Assembly (NCBI GenBank): GCA_963720645.1
Contig: CAVRFX010000009.1
Coordinates: 434,001-498,000, forward strand
Reading direction: 5' to 3'
DNA length: 64,000 nt
Source: RYN-230 sp963720645
GTDB lineage: Bacteria; Actinomycetota; Actinomycetes; Streptosporangiales; Streptosporangiaceae
Shown: in pieces, positions 25,703 to 34,926 of the stretch
How positions within the stretch are numbered: the stretch's first letter is position 1
Layout: each line of letters begins with the position of its first letter
The notes under the pieces: generated by a model
The model's database searches: none
What the model was told of the DNA's origin: nothing
What the model saw: the letters and a program-made list of their open reading frames with translations, nothing else
Made by a program: the position numbers and the translations under genes

Positions 25703-26705
25703 CCAGTACGGCCTGACCAGTACGGTCTGACCAGTACGGCCTGGCCAAGTACGACTTGACCAGGAGCGGGCCCGACCGGCACCGGGCCTGATCAGGACCC
25801 GTCCCGGCCCGGCGGCTAGACGGGCCGGCGAGGCCGGCGGAGCTGAGCACCCGGTCTACCCAGCTGGCGATCGCGGCGATGACCTCGGCGTTGTTGATCT
25901 CGTTCAGGATCTCGTGCCGCGCCTGCGGGTACGTGAGCACGGTGACGTCGGTCAGCCCGGCCGCGCGGTACCGCTCGGCCAGCGGCGTCAGCAGCGTGAG
26001 CTGGCCGTTGACGGGATCGCTCTCCCCAGCCGCGATGTAGATGGGGAGATCGGGCCGCATGGCGGCCACCTCACCGGGATCGGCGAGCCGCCGCGCGCCG
26101 GCGAACATGGCTTTCGCGGAGCGGGTGTCGATACCGAACCCGCAGCGCGGGTCCGCGAGGTAGGCGTTGACGACCGCCTCATCGCGCGACAGCCAGTCGT
26201 AGTCAGTCCGGGCGGGCTGGAATGCGGCGTTGAACATGGTCAGGTCCAGCGGCTGATCCAGGTCCAGGGCCGGTTCGAGCAGGTCGATCACGGCCGTGCC
26301 GGTCAGGATGACCGCGTCCGCGTCCGCGCTGTGATCCAGCAGGTACTGCTGCACCGCGAACGACCCCATGCTGTGCCCCAGCAGGATCAGCGGCAGGCCC
26401 GGGTGCTCGGCCCGGATCCCGGCGCTGAGCAGGCCGATGTCGGCGACCAGCGCAGGCCAGCCGCCCTCCCCCAGGTCACCGAGCTCACCCTGGCCGGCGG
26501 TCACCCCGTGACCCCGGTGATCCTGGGCGTAGACGACCAGGCCGTGGCCGTTCATAGCCCGAGCGAATTTCTCATAACGAAGCGCGTGCTCGCCCATGCC
26601 GTGCGTTACCTGGATCGCGGCCCGGGGCCTGCCCGGGGGATCCCAGCGGTACGCAGTGATCTGCTGACCGTCGGCGGCGGTGAACCCGAAGGTGCTTGAG
26701 GGCAT
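25653..26705 (-). CDS. Alpha/beta hydrolase (monoacylglycerol-lipase-like)
   Basis: 350 residues from ATG 26705. The serine-hydrolase elements are the oxyanion motif VTHGMGEHALRYEKFA, nucleophile GHSMGSFAVQQYLLD, acid near AAGESDPVNGQ and base in YPQARHEILNEIN, in the order and spacing of monoacylglycerol lipase/lysophospholipase proteins. The true fold ends near residue 285. The last 65 residues are low-complexity and come from reading through the 14-bp repeats into the 3' end of menB, so the original stop may have been lost. It is divergent from the ASCH gene. Confidence 0.85.
   Translation of the reverse strand: MPSSTFGFTAADGQQITAYRWDPPGRPRAAIQVTHGMGEHALRYEKFARAMNGHGLVVYAQDHRGHGVTAGQGELGDLGEGGWPALVADIGLLSAGIRAEHPGLPLILLGHSMGSFAVQQYLLDHSADADAVILTGTAVIDLLEPALDLDQPLDLTMFNAAFQPARTDYDWLSRDEAVVNAYLADPRCGFGIDTRSAKAMFAGARRLADPGEVAAMRPDLPIYIAAGESDPVNGQLTLLTPLAERYRAAGLTDVTVLTYPQARHEILNEINNAEVIAAIASWVDRVLSSAGLAGPSSRRAGTGPDQARCRSGPLLVKSYLARPYWSDRTGQAVLVRGAGGSARTRAAAWP
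25698..25754. repeat. 14-bp tandem repeat, four copies, at the menB stop
   Basis: CCTGACCAGTACGG is repeated three times almost exactly and once with changes. The first copy contains the menB TGA, and the block is also read as the tail of the opposite hydrolase gene. Confidence 0.9.
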
Positions 26706-26846
26706 GGCCTCCCTTTCCCCGGCACACCGTGTACTGGGGGCGGCGGGCGTGTCAAGGGCCGGCCGCGCAGAGCGGCCGCCGCCCGGCCAGGAGCCGCCCA
26801 CCTATCGCCCCCACCAGGCCTGTCACCCGGTGGCTAGGCTGCCCGT

Positions 26847-27263
26847 ATGTCTGCGGAGGAGTTGCCGGTCGCGGAGTTCGCGTTCCCCGGGCCGCTGCGG
26901 GATCAGCTCGTCGCCGCGATCCTGGCGGGCACCAAGACCACGACGACGGGCCTGGTGGCCAGTTACGAGCGGGAGCAGGAGCCGCTCCCCCACCCTGGCC
27001 TGCGGCAGGTCGTCGTCGATTCCGCCGGGGAACCTGTGGCCGTGATCGAGACGACCGCGGTGCGGGTGATGCGCCTCGCCGACGTGGACCTGGCTCACGT
27101 GCTCGGCGAGGGTGAGGGAGACACGTCGGTCGCGCAGTGGCGGGCCGGGCATGAGCGGTTCTGGCATTCCGATGACATCCGCCGGGAGATGGGTGACCCG
27201 GGATTCACGGTCAGCGACGACACCCTCGTGATGGCCCAGGCGTTCCGGCTGGTACCGGACTGA
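26847..27263 (+). CDS. ASCH domain protein
   Basis: 138 residues forming a complete ASCH (PUA-like) fold: AFPGPLRDQLVAAILAGTKT, where GTKT is the family's basic loop, then VAVIETTAVRVMRLADVD and WRAGHERFW. ASCH proteins bind RNA or act on modified nucleosides (YqfB removes N4-acetyl groups from cytidine). It stands alone between divergent and convergent neighbours, and no regulation is visible. Confidence 0.85.
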   Translation: MSAEELPVAEFAFPGPLRDQLVAAILAGTKTTTTGLVASYEREQEPLPHPGLRQVVVDSAGEPVAVIETTAVRVMRLADVDLAHVLGEGEGDTSVAQWRAGHERFWHSDDIRREMGDPGFTVSDDTLVMAQAFRLVPD

Positions 27264-27308
27264 CGAGGGGTCTCAGCCGGTTCCGGAGGGCTCAGCTGAC
27301 GTGCGGGC

Positions 27309-28265
27309 TCAGCCGGTGTCCCGGCCGAGGATCTCGCGGGTGCGCCGGGCGACTGCCCACAGGTCGTCCTCCCGGTCGCGGCCCGCGAACGCGCAGTAAG
27401 CCAGGTGGGTGAGCCCGATGTGCAGCTCGTAGCAGCGCAGGCGCTCGCCGAACCGGGGAACCTCGACGCCACTGGCGCGGTAGTGGCCGCGGATCACGGA
27501 CCGGAAGTCCATCGCGGCCAGTCCCGGGTGCCAGGGGGCCCAGAACGTGAACCAGGCGGCCTCGTAGAGGAAGTCGCCCCAGACCGAGCAGGCCCAGTCG
27601 AAAACCGCGGTGAGCCGGGACCCGTCCGGCGCGACGAGCACGTTGCGGTTGAGCAGGTCGCCGTGCACCATGTGGCGGATCTCCGGGCAGGTCTCCAGCA
27701 GCACCCGGAACTCGCGTTCCCCGGCGGTGAAGAGCTCGCTGAGCGCGGCCGACCCGGCCAGGACCGCCGCCCAGCCGGAGACCCGCTCGCCGGGCCGGTT
27801 AACCAGCCCGGCCCTCAGCCAGTCGCGCCAGCCCGGGCCGCCTGCAGCGGACGCTGGCGTCTGCCGCAGCGTGTCCAGCCCCCGCAGCAGCGCGGGGAGC
27901 AGCCGGTGCCATCGGGCTTCGTCGAGGGTCTCGAGGAACACCCCGAAGCCGCGCTCCGAGATGGCGTACGCGCCGCCCAGGGCGCGGCCCGTCTCGAGCA
28001 CCGGGGGGACCGGCAGGTCCGGTCCGGCGAAGGCCATGGCCTCCTGGTCGCGGGCGAAGTCCTCGCCGTAGCGGCCGAACCGGGCGACGAGGTCACGCCC
28101 GTCAAGCCGGAAGGAGAACGCCCGGGACCAATCGCCGCCGCCAAGCACCGAGACGTCACGCGCCCGTCTGCCGTAGCGGCCGGCGAGGAAGCCGGCCGCC
28201 TCCGCGAGCGGAACAGGCGAGCCCTTCATGGCCACCAGCACACCTGGGGCCGGGGCGTACCGCAA
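27309..28265 (-). CDS. Aminoglycoside phosphotransferase (APH) family kinase
   Basis: 318 residues, or 306 from the alternative ATG at 28229. The eukaryotic-kinase-like fold shows a glycine loop (LGGGDWSRAFSF), a Lys-equivalent strand (LVARFGRYGE), the catalytic loop VHGDLLNRNVLV and the metal site AVFDWACSVWGDFLYEAAWF. Members phosphorylate aminoglycosides, macrolides or small metabolites such as homoserine and choline. The sequence somewhat resembles hygromycin-B-kinase-type proteins, but resistance cannot be claimed. It is convergent with the ASCH gene. Confidence 0.82.
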   Translation of the reverse strand: MRYAPAPGVLVAMKGSPVPLAEAAGFLAGRYGRRARDVSVLGGGDWSRAFSFRLDGRDLVARFGRYGEDFARDQEAMAFAGPDLPVPPVLETGRALGGAYAISERGFGVFLETLDEARWHRLLPALLRGLDTLRQTPASAAGGPGWRDWLRAGLVNRPGERVSGWAAVLAGSAALSELFTAGEREFRVLLETCPEIRHMVHGDLLNRNVLVAPDGSRLTAVFDWACSVWGDFLYEAAWFTFWAPWHPGLAAMDFRSVIRGHYRASGVEVPRFGERLRCYELHIGLTHLAYCAFAGRDREDDLWAVARRTREILGRDTG

Positions 28266-28310
28266 TCGATTTTCAGCGCTGCCCGGCGGACGCGTGGCGC
28301 AGCCCAGGCC

Positions 28311-28370
28311 GGTCAGCCCCGCCCTGGTCAGCCCCGCCCTGGTCAGCCCCGCCCTGGTCAGCCCCGCCCT
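28311..28370. repeat. 15-bp tandem repeat, four exact copies
   Basis: GGTCAGCCCCGCCCT is repeated exactly four times, directly after the stop of the 88-residue gene and before the phosphotransferase. Confidence 0.95.
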
Positions 28371-28372
28371 GG

Positions 28373-28639
28373 TCAGCTGATGCGGTGCCCGTGCTGGCGG
28401 GCGATAACGTCCAGCACCGCGGTGGCCCGGGACTTGTCCCCGCGCAGGGCCTGCAGTTCACCCGGCGGCAGCCGGGTGGCCAGGGTCCAGGGATTGCGTT
28501 CCCGCCGCCCGTCAACCTTGCTGAGCCGGTAGAACACCTCGCCGTCGGCGCGCATGATCCATTCCCAGGACATCATCGCAAGCTCACTAGCGGAACTGCT
28601 GCTGACCTGCGCGATTACCTTCGGGGACATCAATGCCAT
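28373..28639 (-). CDS. Small hypothetical protein
   Basis: 88 residues, possibly 85 from a second ATG at 28630. I do not recognise the family. The composition is protein-like: two Trp in the first third (MMSWEWIMRADGEVFYRLS), charged loops and a C-terminal helix (RATAVLDVIARQHGH). No signal peptide or membrane helix. The stop codon directly touches the tandem repeat at 28311-28370. Confidence 0.5.
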   Translation of the reverse strand: MALMSPKVIAQVSSSSASELAMMSWEWIMRADGEVFYRLSKVDGRRERNPWTLATRLPPGELQALRGDKSRATAVLDVIARQHGHRIS

Positions 28640-28803
28640 GCGACAACGCCTCTCGCCGGATGGGCCCTGCGGCGGTGACGGCCCGGCACGCCGGGAGGGT
28701 CACGCTGCTGTAGTCCGACCGAGGCTACCCCGAAACCGTGCAAAGGATTGCAGAACTCAGGCTGCGTGTCAGGAACATCACACTGACCCTCCCGAGCGCC
28801 GGC

Positions 28804-28887
28804 GGAGTCTCCACCGGGCGCCGGGGAGTCTCCGCCGGGCGCCGGGCAGTATCCACCAGGCGCCCGGGCGTATCCCCCAGGCGCCCG
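28804..28887. repeat. 21-bp tandem repeat, four copies
   Basis: Units of about GGAGTCTCCACCGGGCGCCGG lie just past the 3' end of the aldo/keto reductase gene. The last two copies differ at several positions. Bases 28640-28803 contain no gene that I can support. Confidence 0.85.
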
Positions 28888-28897
28888 GGAGAGACGC

Positions 28898-29929
28898 CTA
28901 CCGTCGCCGGGCCGCCGGTTCGAGGGCCGGGCTGACCCAGCCACCGTCGGCCGGGTTGAGGTTGACGCCGGGCGGCACGATCTTGTCGATCTGGTCGAGG
29001 ACGTCGCCGGACAGCGTCACATCCGCCGCGGCCAGCTGGGACTCCAGGTGCTCCATGGTCCGCGGGCCGATGATCGGGGCGGTCACCGCGGGATGGCGCA
29101 GGACGAACGCGATGGCCAGCTGGATCAGGGTCAGCCCGGCCTCGCTCGGCCAGCTCCGCGAGCTGCTCGGCGGCCTCCAGCTTGCGCTGGTTCTCCGGCA
29201 GCGACATGTCGAAGCGGTTGGCGAGCCGCTGCCGCGCGTAGGACGTGGGCCCGGTCACGTCGGCGTCCTTGCGGTAGCGGCCGGACAGCCAGCCGCCGGC
29301 CAGCGGGCTGTAGGGGATCACGCCCATCCCGTACCGCTGGCAGGTAGGCAGCACCTCGGCCTCGATCCCGCGGGTGAGGATCGAGTAGGGCGGCTGCTCG
29401 CACACGGAACCGTTCCCGGCCGCGGTCCTGCGCGGTCCACTGGGCCTCCACGATGGCCGAGGCGGGGAACGTCGAGTGGCCGATGTAGCGGACCTTGCCC
29501 GCGCGGACCAGGTCGGTGAGCGCGCCGAGCGTCTCGTCGATGTCGGTGTCCGGGTCGTAGCGGTGGATCTGGTAGAGATCGATCCAGTCGGTGCCCAGCC
29601 GCCGCAGCGAGTCCTCGACCTCGCGCATGATCCAGCGGCGCGAGTTGCCGCGGTGGTTGGGATCGTCGTCCATCGGCATGTGCACCTTGGTCGCGAGCAC
29701 GACGTCGTCGCGGCGGCCGCCCGCCAGGGCCTGGCCGACGATGACCTCGGACTCGCCGTGCGGAGTAGACGTCGGCGGTGTCGACGAAGGTGATCCCGGC
29801 GTCCAGCGCCCGGTGGATGATCCGGATGCTCTCGTCGTGGTCCTTGGTCCCCCAGTCGCCGAACATCATGGCCCCGAGGCACAGCTTGCTGACCGAGACG
29901 CCGGTGCTTCCCAGACGTCGTTGCTCCAT
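28898..29929 (-). pseudogene. Aldo/keto reductase with three frameshifts
   Basis: ATG 29929, with AAGGAG upstream, opens RLGSTGVSVSKLCLGAMMFG and DAGITFVDTADVYS, the AKR start with the catalytic Asp/Tyr region. Reading then shifts near 29763, giving ATKVHMPMDDDPNHRG and DWIDLYQIHRYDPDTDIDET; near 29420, giving VIPYSPLAGGWLSGRYRKD; and near 29135, giving APIIGPRTMEHLESQLAAAD to the end at 28898. All expected parts of a 340-residue AKR with its NADPH site are present, with no internal stops except those created by the shifts. It lies 14 bp after the DUF2255 gene on the same strand, and the divergent XRE regulator may control both. Confidence 0.7.
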
Positions 29930-29943
29930 CGTGTTCGCTCCTT

Positions 29944-30387
29944 CTACCGGGGCAGCAGCCTGATCGTGGTGGACCGGGCCGCAGGGCTGGTGATCGAGTC
30001 GGTGATGCTCCTGGCGTACCGGCGGTACTTGCTCCGGTAGGCCGCGTCGATCTCGTCGTCGAGACTGTGGTCGGCGTCCGCGAAGGTCACGTCCCGGTTG
30101 ACGCCCCCGGCCTGGATGTGGCCCTCGTGGCGGACCTGGGTGCCGCGGAACCAGGCCGCGGAGGGCCCGTTGACGGAACGGACGTACAGGGCGCCGCCGT
30201 GCGGGACGACCCAGATCGTCCGGGGGCTGCCGAGCGTGCCGTCCCGCCGGGCCGCGGAAATCTCCAGTTCTTCCGCGTCCCGCGGTATCCATGAAACCCG
30301 GCCCGGAGCGGGGGAGGGAGAGCCTGCCGTTCCAGGTACTGACAGGACCCCCCTCCCCGCCGCCCCGGAACGTAACCTCAAGGTCAT
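29944..30387 (-). CDS. DUF2255 family protein, start uncertain
   Basis: The conserved part is about 115 residues: AEELEISAARRDGTLGSPRT, IWVVPHGGALYVRSVNGPSA, then FRGTQVRHEGHIQAGGVNRDV. This is the DUF2255 pattern, a small split-barrel-like protein found beside oxidoreductases. No start codon exists next to the usual family N-terminus; the nearest in-frame ATG is at 30387, where it overlaps the start of the divergent XRE gene. The 5' end may therefore be altered. It probably forms an operon with the aldo/keto reductase. Confidence 0.65.
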   Translation of the reverse strand: MTLRLRSGAAGRGVLSVPGTAGSPSPAPGRVSWIPRDAEELEISAARRDGTLGSPRTIWVVPHGGALYVRSVNGPSAAWFRGTQVRHEGHIQAGGVNRDVTFADADHSLDDEIDAAYRSKYRRYARSITDSITSPAARSTTIRLLPR

Positions 30388-31270
30388 GGACAACCGGAAC
30401 GAGATCCGCGAGTTCCTGACCACCCGCCGGGCCCGGATCACCCCGGAGCAGGCGGGCCTGCCCGCGTACGGCGGCCACCGGCGCGTCGCCGGGCTGCGCC
30501 GCGAGGAGGTCGCGCTGCTGGCCGGGGTCAGCGTGGACTACTACACGCGCCTGGAGCGCGGCAACGCGCAGGGCGCGTCCGACAGCGTCCTGGAAGGGCT
30601 TGCCCGCGCCCTGCAACTGGACGAGGCTGAGCACGCCCACCTGTTCGACCTGGTCCACGCGGCTAACAGCAGCGCGGCGCGGGCCCCCCGCCGCCCCGCC
30701 CGCCAGCAGGTCCGGCCCAGCATCCAGCGGATCGTGGACTCGATGACCACCACCCCGGCCTACGTGCGCAACGCCCGCCTGGACATCCTGGCGGGCAACC
30801 GGCTCGGCCGGGCGCTCTACGCACCGGTGCTGACCAGCGCCGCCCAGCCGGCCAACCACGCCCGGTTCCTGTTCCTGGACCCGGCCGCCCGGGAGTTCTA
30901 CATCGAGTGGGAGCGCCAGGCCCAGGACACGGTCGCGATCCTGCGGGCCGCGGCCGGGCGCAGCCCGTACGACAAGGCGCTGTCCGGCCTGATCGGGGAG
31001 CTGTCCACCCGGAGCGAGATCTTCAGGACCTGGTGGGCCGCGCACAACGTCCGCTTTCACCGGACCGGGATCAAGCGCCTGCACCACCCGGTGGTCGGCG
31101 ACCTCAGCCTGACTTACGAGGCTCTCGACCTCGCCGCCGACGCGGGCCTGCGCATCTCCGCCTACACCGCCGAGCCCGGTTCTGCCTCCGAGGACGCCCT
31201 GAACCTACTGGCCAGCTGGGCAGCCACCCTCGACCAGGACGAGAACGCCCGGGCGGCGGACGAGGCCTGA
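30386..31270 (+). CDS. XRE-family regulator with MmyB-like ligand domain
   Basis: 294 residues from ATG 30386 (CAAGG upstream). The N-terminal helix-turn-helix is at about 15-80 (GLRREEVALLAGVSVDYYTR, LERGNAQGASDSVLEGLARA). The MmyB-like PAS-type domain follows at about 105-270, with ARLDILAGNRLGRALYAP, EWERQAQDTVAILRAAAGR, FRTWWAAHNVRFHRTGIKRL and HHPVVGDLSLTYEALDL, and is thought to bind a fatty acid or other small ligand. These regulators are typically divergent from an oxidoreductase gene that they control, as here with DUF2255 and the aldo/keto reductase. Confidence 0.9.
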   Translation: MDNRNEIREFLTTRRARITPEQAGLPAYGGHRRVAGLRREEVALLAGVSVDYYTRLERGNAQGASDSVLEGLARALQLDEAEHAHLFDLVHAANSSAARAPRRPARQQVRPSIQRIVDSMTTTPAYVRNARLDILAGNRLGRALYAPVLTSAAQPANHARFLFLDPAAREFYIEWERQAQDTVAILRAAAGRSPYDKALSGLIGELSTRSEIFRTWWAAHNVRFHRTGIKRLHHPVVGDLSLTYEALDLAADAGLRISAYTAEPGSASEDALNLLASWAATLDQDENARAADEA

Positions 31271-31513
31271 GCCGCGGCGCGTTCCGGCGCGCGGAACGCG
31301 CCTGCTGGCCTTCCCGGCCGGCCCGCTGGGCCGGTTTGTTCCCGGCCGGTCCGTTGCGCAGCGTTGAACTGGATGGCCGGCCAGCCCGTACATAGAGGTG
31401 AATGCGGGCCCCTCCCCTCATTTCGTGCGGCATGCTGTCCCGTATGCCGCGGATTACCAGCCTGGCCGCCCCCGCTCGCGGGCGTCCGGGCCTGGCCGAG
31501 GATGAGGTTGCCG

Positions 31514-31960
31514 ATGTCGCTAGCCGCGCTTTTCACCTGGATCGTCACGGCCTCCGCTGGCCTGTACCTGCTGACGATCTGGCTCATCGAATACGACCGC
31601 GAATTCCAGTCCGCCGCGGCCACCCGCCTCCCGGTCCCGGTCATCAGCCTGCACGCCCTGCTCGCCGTGGCCGGCCTGGTGGTCTGGGCGGGGTACCTGA
31701 TCACCGACACTCCCAGGCTGGCCTATGCGGCCGCCCTGACCCTGGTGGTGGTCGCGGCCCTCGGGCTGACCATGGCGGTGCGCTGGATCGGCGTGTACCG
31801 GGCCCACGACGCCGCGGCGGTCCGCGGGGAACGCGCGGGCATTACCGTGCCGCCGGAACGGAATTTCCCGCTGTCCGTGGTGATCGGGCACGGCGTCTTC
31901 GCGGTGACCACGCTCATCCTGGTGGTCGTGACGGCGCTGCGTGAGGTGGGCGGCAGCTAA
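31514..31960 (+). CDS. Four-helix integral membrane protein, unknown function
   Basis: 148 residues from ATG 31514 (GAGG upstream). Four hydrophobic helices: LFTWIVTASAGLYLLTIWLI, VISLHALLAVAGLVVWAGYL, AYAAALTLVVVAALGLTMAV and LSVVIGHGVFAVTTLILVVV. Two His residues lie in the membrane-facing segments (SLHALL, IGHGVF), a pattern seen in small heme- or quinone-binding membrane proteins, but I cannot assign a family. The 240 bases between the XRE stop and this gene show nothing. Confidence 0.6.
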   Translation: MSLAALFTWIVTASAGLYLLTIWLIEYDREFQSAAATRLPVPVISLHALLAVAGLVVWAGYLITDTPRLAYAAALTLVVVAALGLTMAVRWIGVYRAHDAAAVRGERAGITVPPERNFPLSVVIGHGVFAVTTLILVVVTALREVGGS

Positions 31961-32017
31961 CCGTCCGCGCCGCCGGGGAGCACCCGGCCGCCAGCGGGAC
32001 GCCCGCCGCGAGCGGGA

Positions 32018-32916
32018 TCATCCGGCCGTGGGGACCTCACGCCACAGCCCGCCGTTGAGGTTGAGGTTGTTGCCGTGAGCCTGGCCGGGAGCGGAGTCGC
32101 CGACGTAGGTGTACAGCGGGTGCCCGTCGTAGGTGGCCTGGGTCGAGCCGTCCGCGCGGGTGATGGTGCCGAGCCTGCCGGTCACGCCCGGCCCGGCGGT
32201 CACGGGTCCCTTCACCGGCGGCCAGTAGGCGGCACAGGAGCCGTTGCAGACCGACCTGGACGGCGTGTCGGGCGCGAACGAGTACAGGGTGAAGCCGCGG
32301 GCGTTGGCCAGCACGCTCACCCCGCCGATCTGCACGGCCTTCAGGCTGCCGCTGGCACTGGCACCGGCCGGCGCCGAGCCGCCTGCCCCGCCCACGGCGG
32401 CGCCCAGCAGGGCCAGCGCGATCACGCAGACCCCGGCCACCGCCCAGCCGGCCCCGGGATCCCGTCCTGCAGGCGGCCCAGCAACGCGGGGCGCGTGGGC
32501 GGCTGCCCCGGCTGCGGGGCCGCCGCCGGGATGAGGGCGAGAACGGCCAGCGCCGCGAAGGCCGCGACCTCGACCACCCCGGCGACGATCCCCGCCGTGG
32601 TGCGGACCTCCTTGAACCCGAACAACCCGATCCAGACGGACAGGAGGTACCCGCCGAGAGTGGCCAGGGCGAAGCCGGCACCCGCGGCGGCGGCGAGCCG
32701 GCTGCCGGACACCAGGACGGCCAGGGCCAGGGCGAAGGCGGCAATCACCTGCAGCAGGAACAGCCAGCCGATGGTCGGGACCGAGCGGTAGCCGGTCAGG
32801 TACAAGTCAAGGTGGATCCCCCCGGTGGCCGCCAGCAGGGCCGCCCCGGCCACCCGGAGCCCGACCCGCAGGGAGCTTCCCCGCACCGCCTGCCGTGTTC
32901 CGCTCATCACGTCCAT
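32018..32916 (-). pseudogene. Four-helix membrane protein fused to a COG4315 secreted repeat, frameshifted
   Basis: The first frame (32422-32916) gives a membrane protein with four helices (AGAALLAATGGIHLDLYLTG through AAFAALAVLALIPAA). The second (32018-32440) continues with one more helix and a COG4315/PF03640 secreted repeat: ARGFTLYSFAPDTPSRSVCN, CAAYWPPVKGPVTAGPGVTG, TYDGHPLYTYVGDSAPGQAH. The two overlap by 19 bases in different frames and together make a plausible single protein, so a 1-base shift near 32455 is likely. The alternative is two coupled genes. The repeat domain would lie outside the cell. It shares the domain with the lipoprotein just upstream. Confidence 0.6.
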
Positions 32917-33006
32917 GGCTGTCCTCGCCTTCGCGTGCCTGCGGCCCGGCCGCCCGGGTGCACCGCCCCGAAGAGGTGCGCCCCGCGGCCAGCTGGCCGG
33001 CCTCCG

Positions 33007-33564
33007 TCAGTAACCGCCACCGCCGCCGCCACTGCTGCTGCTGCTGCTGCTGGAGCTGCTGTGCGCGGCGGGCGCGGCCCCGCCGGAAACCGGCACCACG
33101 TGCCATACCCCGCCGGACAGGTTGAGCCCGTTGCCCTTGTCCTGGCCCGGGGCGGAGTCGCTCACGTAGGTGTAGAGCGGATGGCCGTTGTAGGTGGCCT
33201 GCGTCGAGCCGTCCGACCGGGTGATCGTGCCCAGCTTGCCGGTCACGCCCGGCCCGGCGGTCGCTGGGCCCTTCACCGGCGGCCAGTACGTCGCGCACGA
33301 CCCGTTGCAGTTGGACTTGGTCGCGGTGTCCGGCGCGAACGAGTACACCGTGAAGCCCTTGGCGTTGGTCAGCACCTTGGTGCCGCCGATCGTCGTGGCC
33401 TTCAGGGCGGTACCGGAGGCAGCCGCCGGGGAGGCCGCCGAGCTGGACGAACTGCTCGGCTGGCTGGCCGGGCTGCTGGTGCTGGACGGCGATGACGTCC
33501 CGCACGCCGCGGCGACCAGAGCTATCCCGGCCAGGCCAGCCGGCCCGAACCATCTATTACGCAT
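33007..33564 (-). CDS. COG4315-repeat lipoprotein
   Basis: 185 residues from ATG 33564. The signal peptide ends in a lipobox AAAC near residue 21. A Ser/Thr-rich linker follows (about 22-50), then a secreted repeat of unknown function (PF03640/COG4315): FTVYSFAPDTATKSNCNGSC, YWPPVKGPATAGPGVTGKLG, YNGHPLYTYVSDSAPGQDKG. The C-terminus is a poly-Ser/poly-Gly tail encoded by a CTG-type triplet run at 33031-33062. Such proteins sit on the outer face of the membrane, sometimes next to electron-transfer proteins. It is upstream of the membrane-anchored paralogue on the same strand. Confidence 0.8.
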   Translation of the reverse strand: MRNRWFGPAGLAGIALVAAACGTSSPSSTSSPASQPSSSSSSAASPAAASGTALKATTIGGTKVLTNAKGFTVYSFAPDTATKSNCNGSCATYWPPVKGPATAGPGVTGKLGTITRSDGSTQATYNGHPLYTYVSDSAPGQDKGNGLNLSGGVWHVVPVSGGAAPAAHSSSSSSSSSSGGGGGGY

Positions 33565-33727
33565 CACGTGATCCCGCCTGCTCAGGAATGGCTTGTCTAC
33601 CTCCCAAGCACGTACCCGGCCCCCGGTCCGTTCACCACTGATGGCCTGTTCAGGGAATTAGGGCCAGCCTGAACCGCCCGGCCCGCACGGACGTATCTGC
33701 CCGTAGGGACCGGACGGGGAGAGTTGC

Positions 33728-34926
33728 GTGCTGGGCAATCTGATCAACAGGCATGACGCGATGCGGCTGTACCGCCGGGTCCGGCGGGGCCAACTCGGCC
33801 AGCTGGTGGGCACGGTCCGCGCGCCCGGCCCGGAGCGGGTCCTGGCCCACTGGTGGGCGCCGGGCCACGCGGCGGGGCAGGTGCAGTGGGACGACATTCC
33901 CGCGATACGCCACCGCTGGCACACGTTCGGCGGGGAGACCACCTTCGCCGGGCATGTGACCCGCCACTGGCTGGCCGGCGAGGCGGGGGGCGCCGCAGGC
34001 CTGTTCCCTCCGGGCCGGCCACGCCCGGGGGGTTCCGGGGGGTCGCCCCCCCCGGCCAGCACCGGGCTCCAGGCTCTGTCGCTGGGGTGCGGGCCCGGTG
34101 ACCGTGAGGCCGAGTGGATGCGGCTGGGCGCTTTCGCGCAGATCACCGGCGTGGACATCGCCCCGGAGCAGGTCGAGCGCGCCACCACCCTGGCCAAGGA
34201 AGCGGGCCTGGACGATGCGCTGAGCTTCCACGTGGCCGACGCCCGCCAGGCGCTGCGGGAGGCGGAAGGCCGCTGCGACGTGGTGCTCGCGCTGAACTCG
34301 CTGCACCACTTCGGTCACCTGGAGGAGACCATGACGCTGATCGCCCGGGTGCTCCGCCCCGGCGGCCTGCTGATCATGGATGAATACGTGGGACCCTCGA
34401 GATTCCAGTGGGCCGCCGCGCAGATGCGGGCGGCCAACGCGCTGCTCGCGGCGCTCCCGCAGCAGCGGCGGATCCAGGACGATGGCCGGATCAAGCGCCG
34501 GGTGGTCCGCCCGAGCGGCTCTCGATGCGGCTGGATGACCCATCCGAGGCGGTGGAATCCAGCCGCCTGATGCCCGCCCTGCACCGCCATTTCGCCGTGC
34601 TGGAACAGCACCCGTACGGCAGCATCCTGCACCTGGCGCTGCACGGCATCGCCGGCCATTTCCTGGCCGATGACCCGGGCACGGCCCAGGTGATGCGGCA
34701 GTGCCTGGCCGCCGAGGAACAGGCGCTCCGCCGTCTCGGGCACGACTTCACCTACGCCGTCTGCTCCCCGCTGGCCGTTCCGGCGCCGGGGCGCGCCGTG
34801 TCCGCCGGGGCGCGCCGTGTCCGCCGCGCCGCGCCGGCCACGGCCACGCCGGCCTATGAGGGCCTATCCACCCGCCGGCCGGGCACCTTCCCGGCCTCGC
34901 GCCGGCCCCGGGATGTCATCGGATAG
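33728..34926 (+). pseudogene. Class I SAM-dependent methyltransferase, frameshifted near 34510
   Basis: From GTG 33728 (GGGAGAG upstream) the first 260 residues contain motif I LSLGCGPGDREAEWMRLG (interrupted upstream by a Pro/Gly-rich insert), the acidic VDIAPEQVERA, VADARQALREAEGRCDVVLA (motif II) and VLRPGGLLIMDEYVGPS (motif III). Near 34510 the reading shifts by one base and the helical end continues (RLMPALHRHFAVLEQHPYGS, LHGIAGHFLADDPGTAQVM), with a non-conserved tail to 34926. Substrate unknown; the shape resembles small-molecule methyltransferases. It overlaps the convergent anti-sigma gene by 11 bases. Confidence 0.65.

Noticed and set aside
27309..28265. Aminoglycoside resistance gene
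   Set aside because: The APH fold is clear but the family has many non-resistance kinases, and no specific resistance subgroup signature could be confirmed by eye.
33031..33062. Triplet expansion as a regulatory element
   Set aside because: The CTG-type run simply encodes the poly-Ser tail of a lipoprotein on the minus strand.
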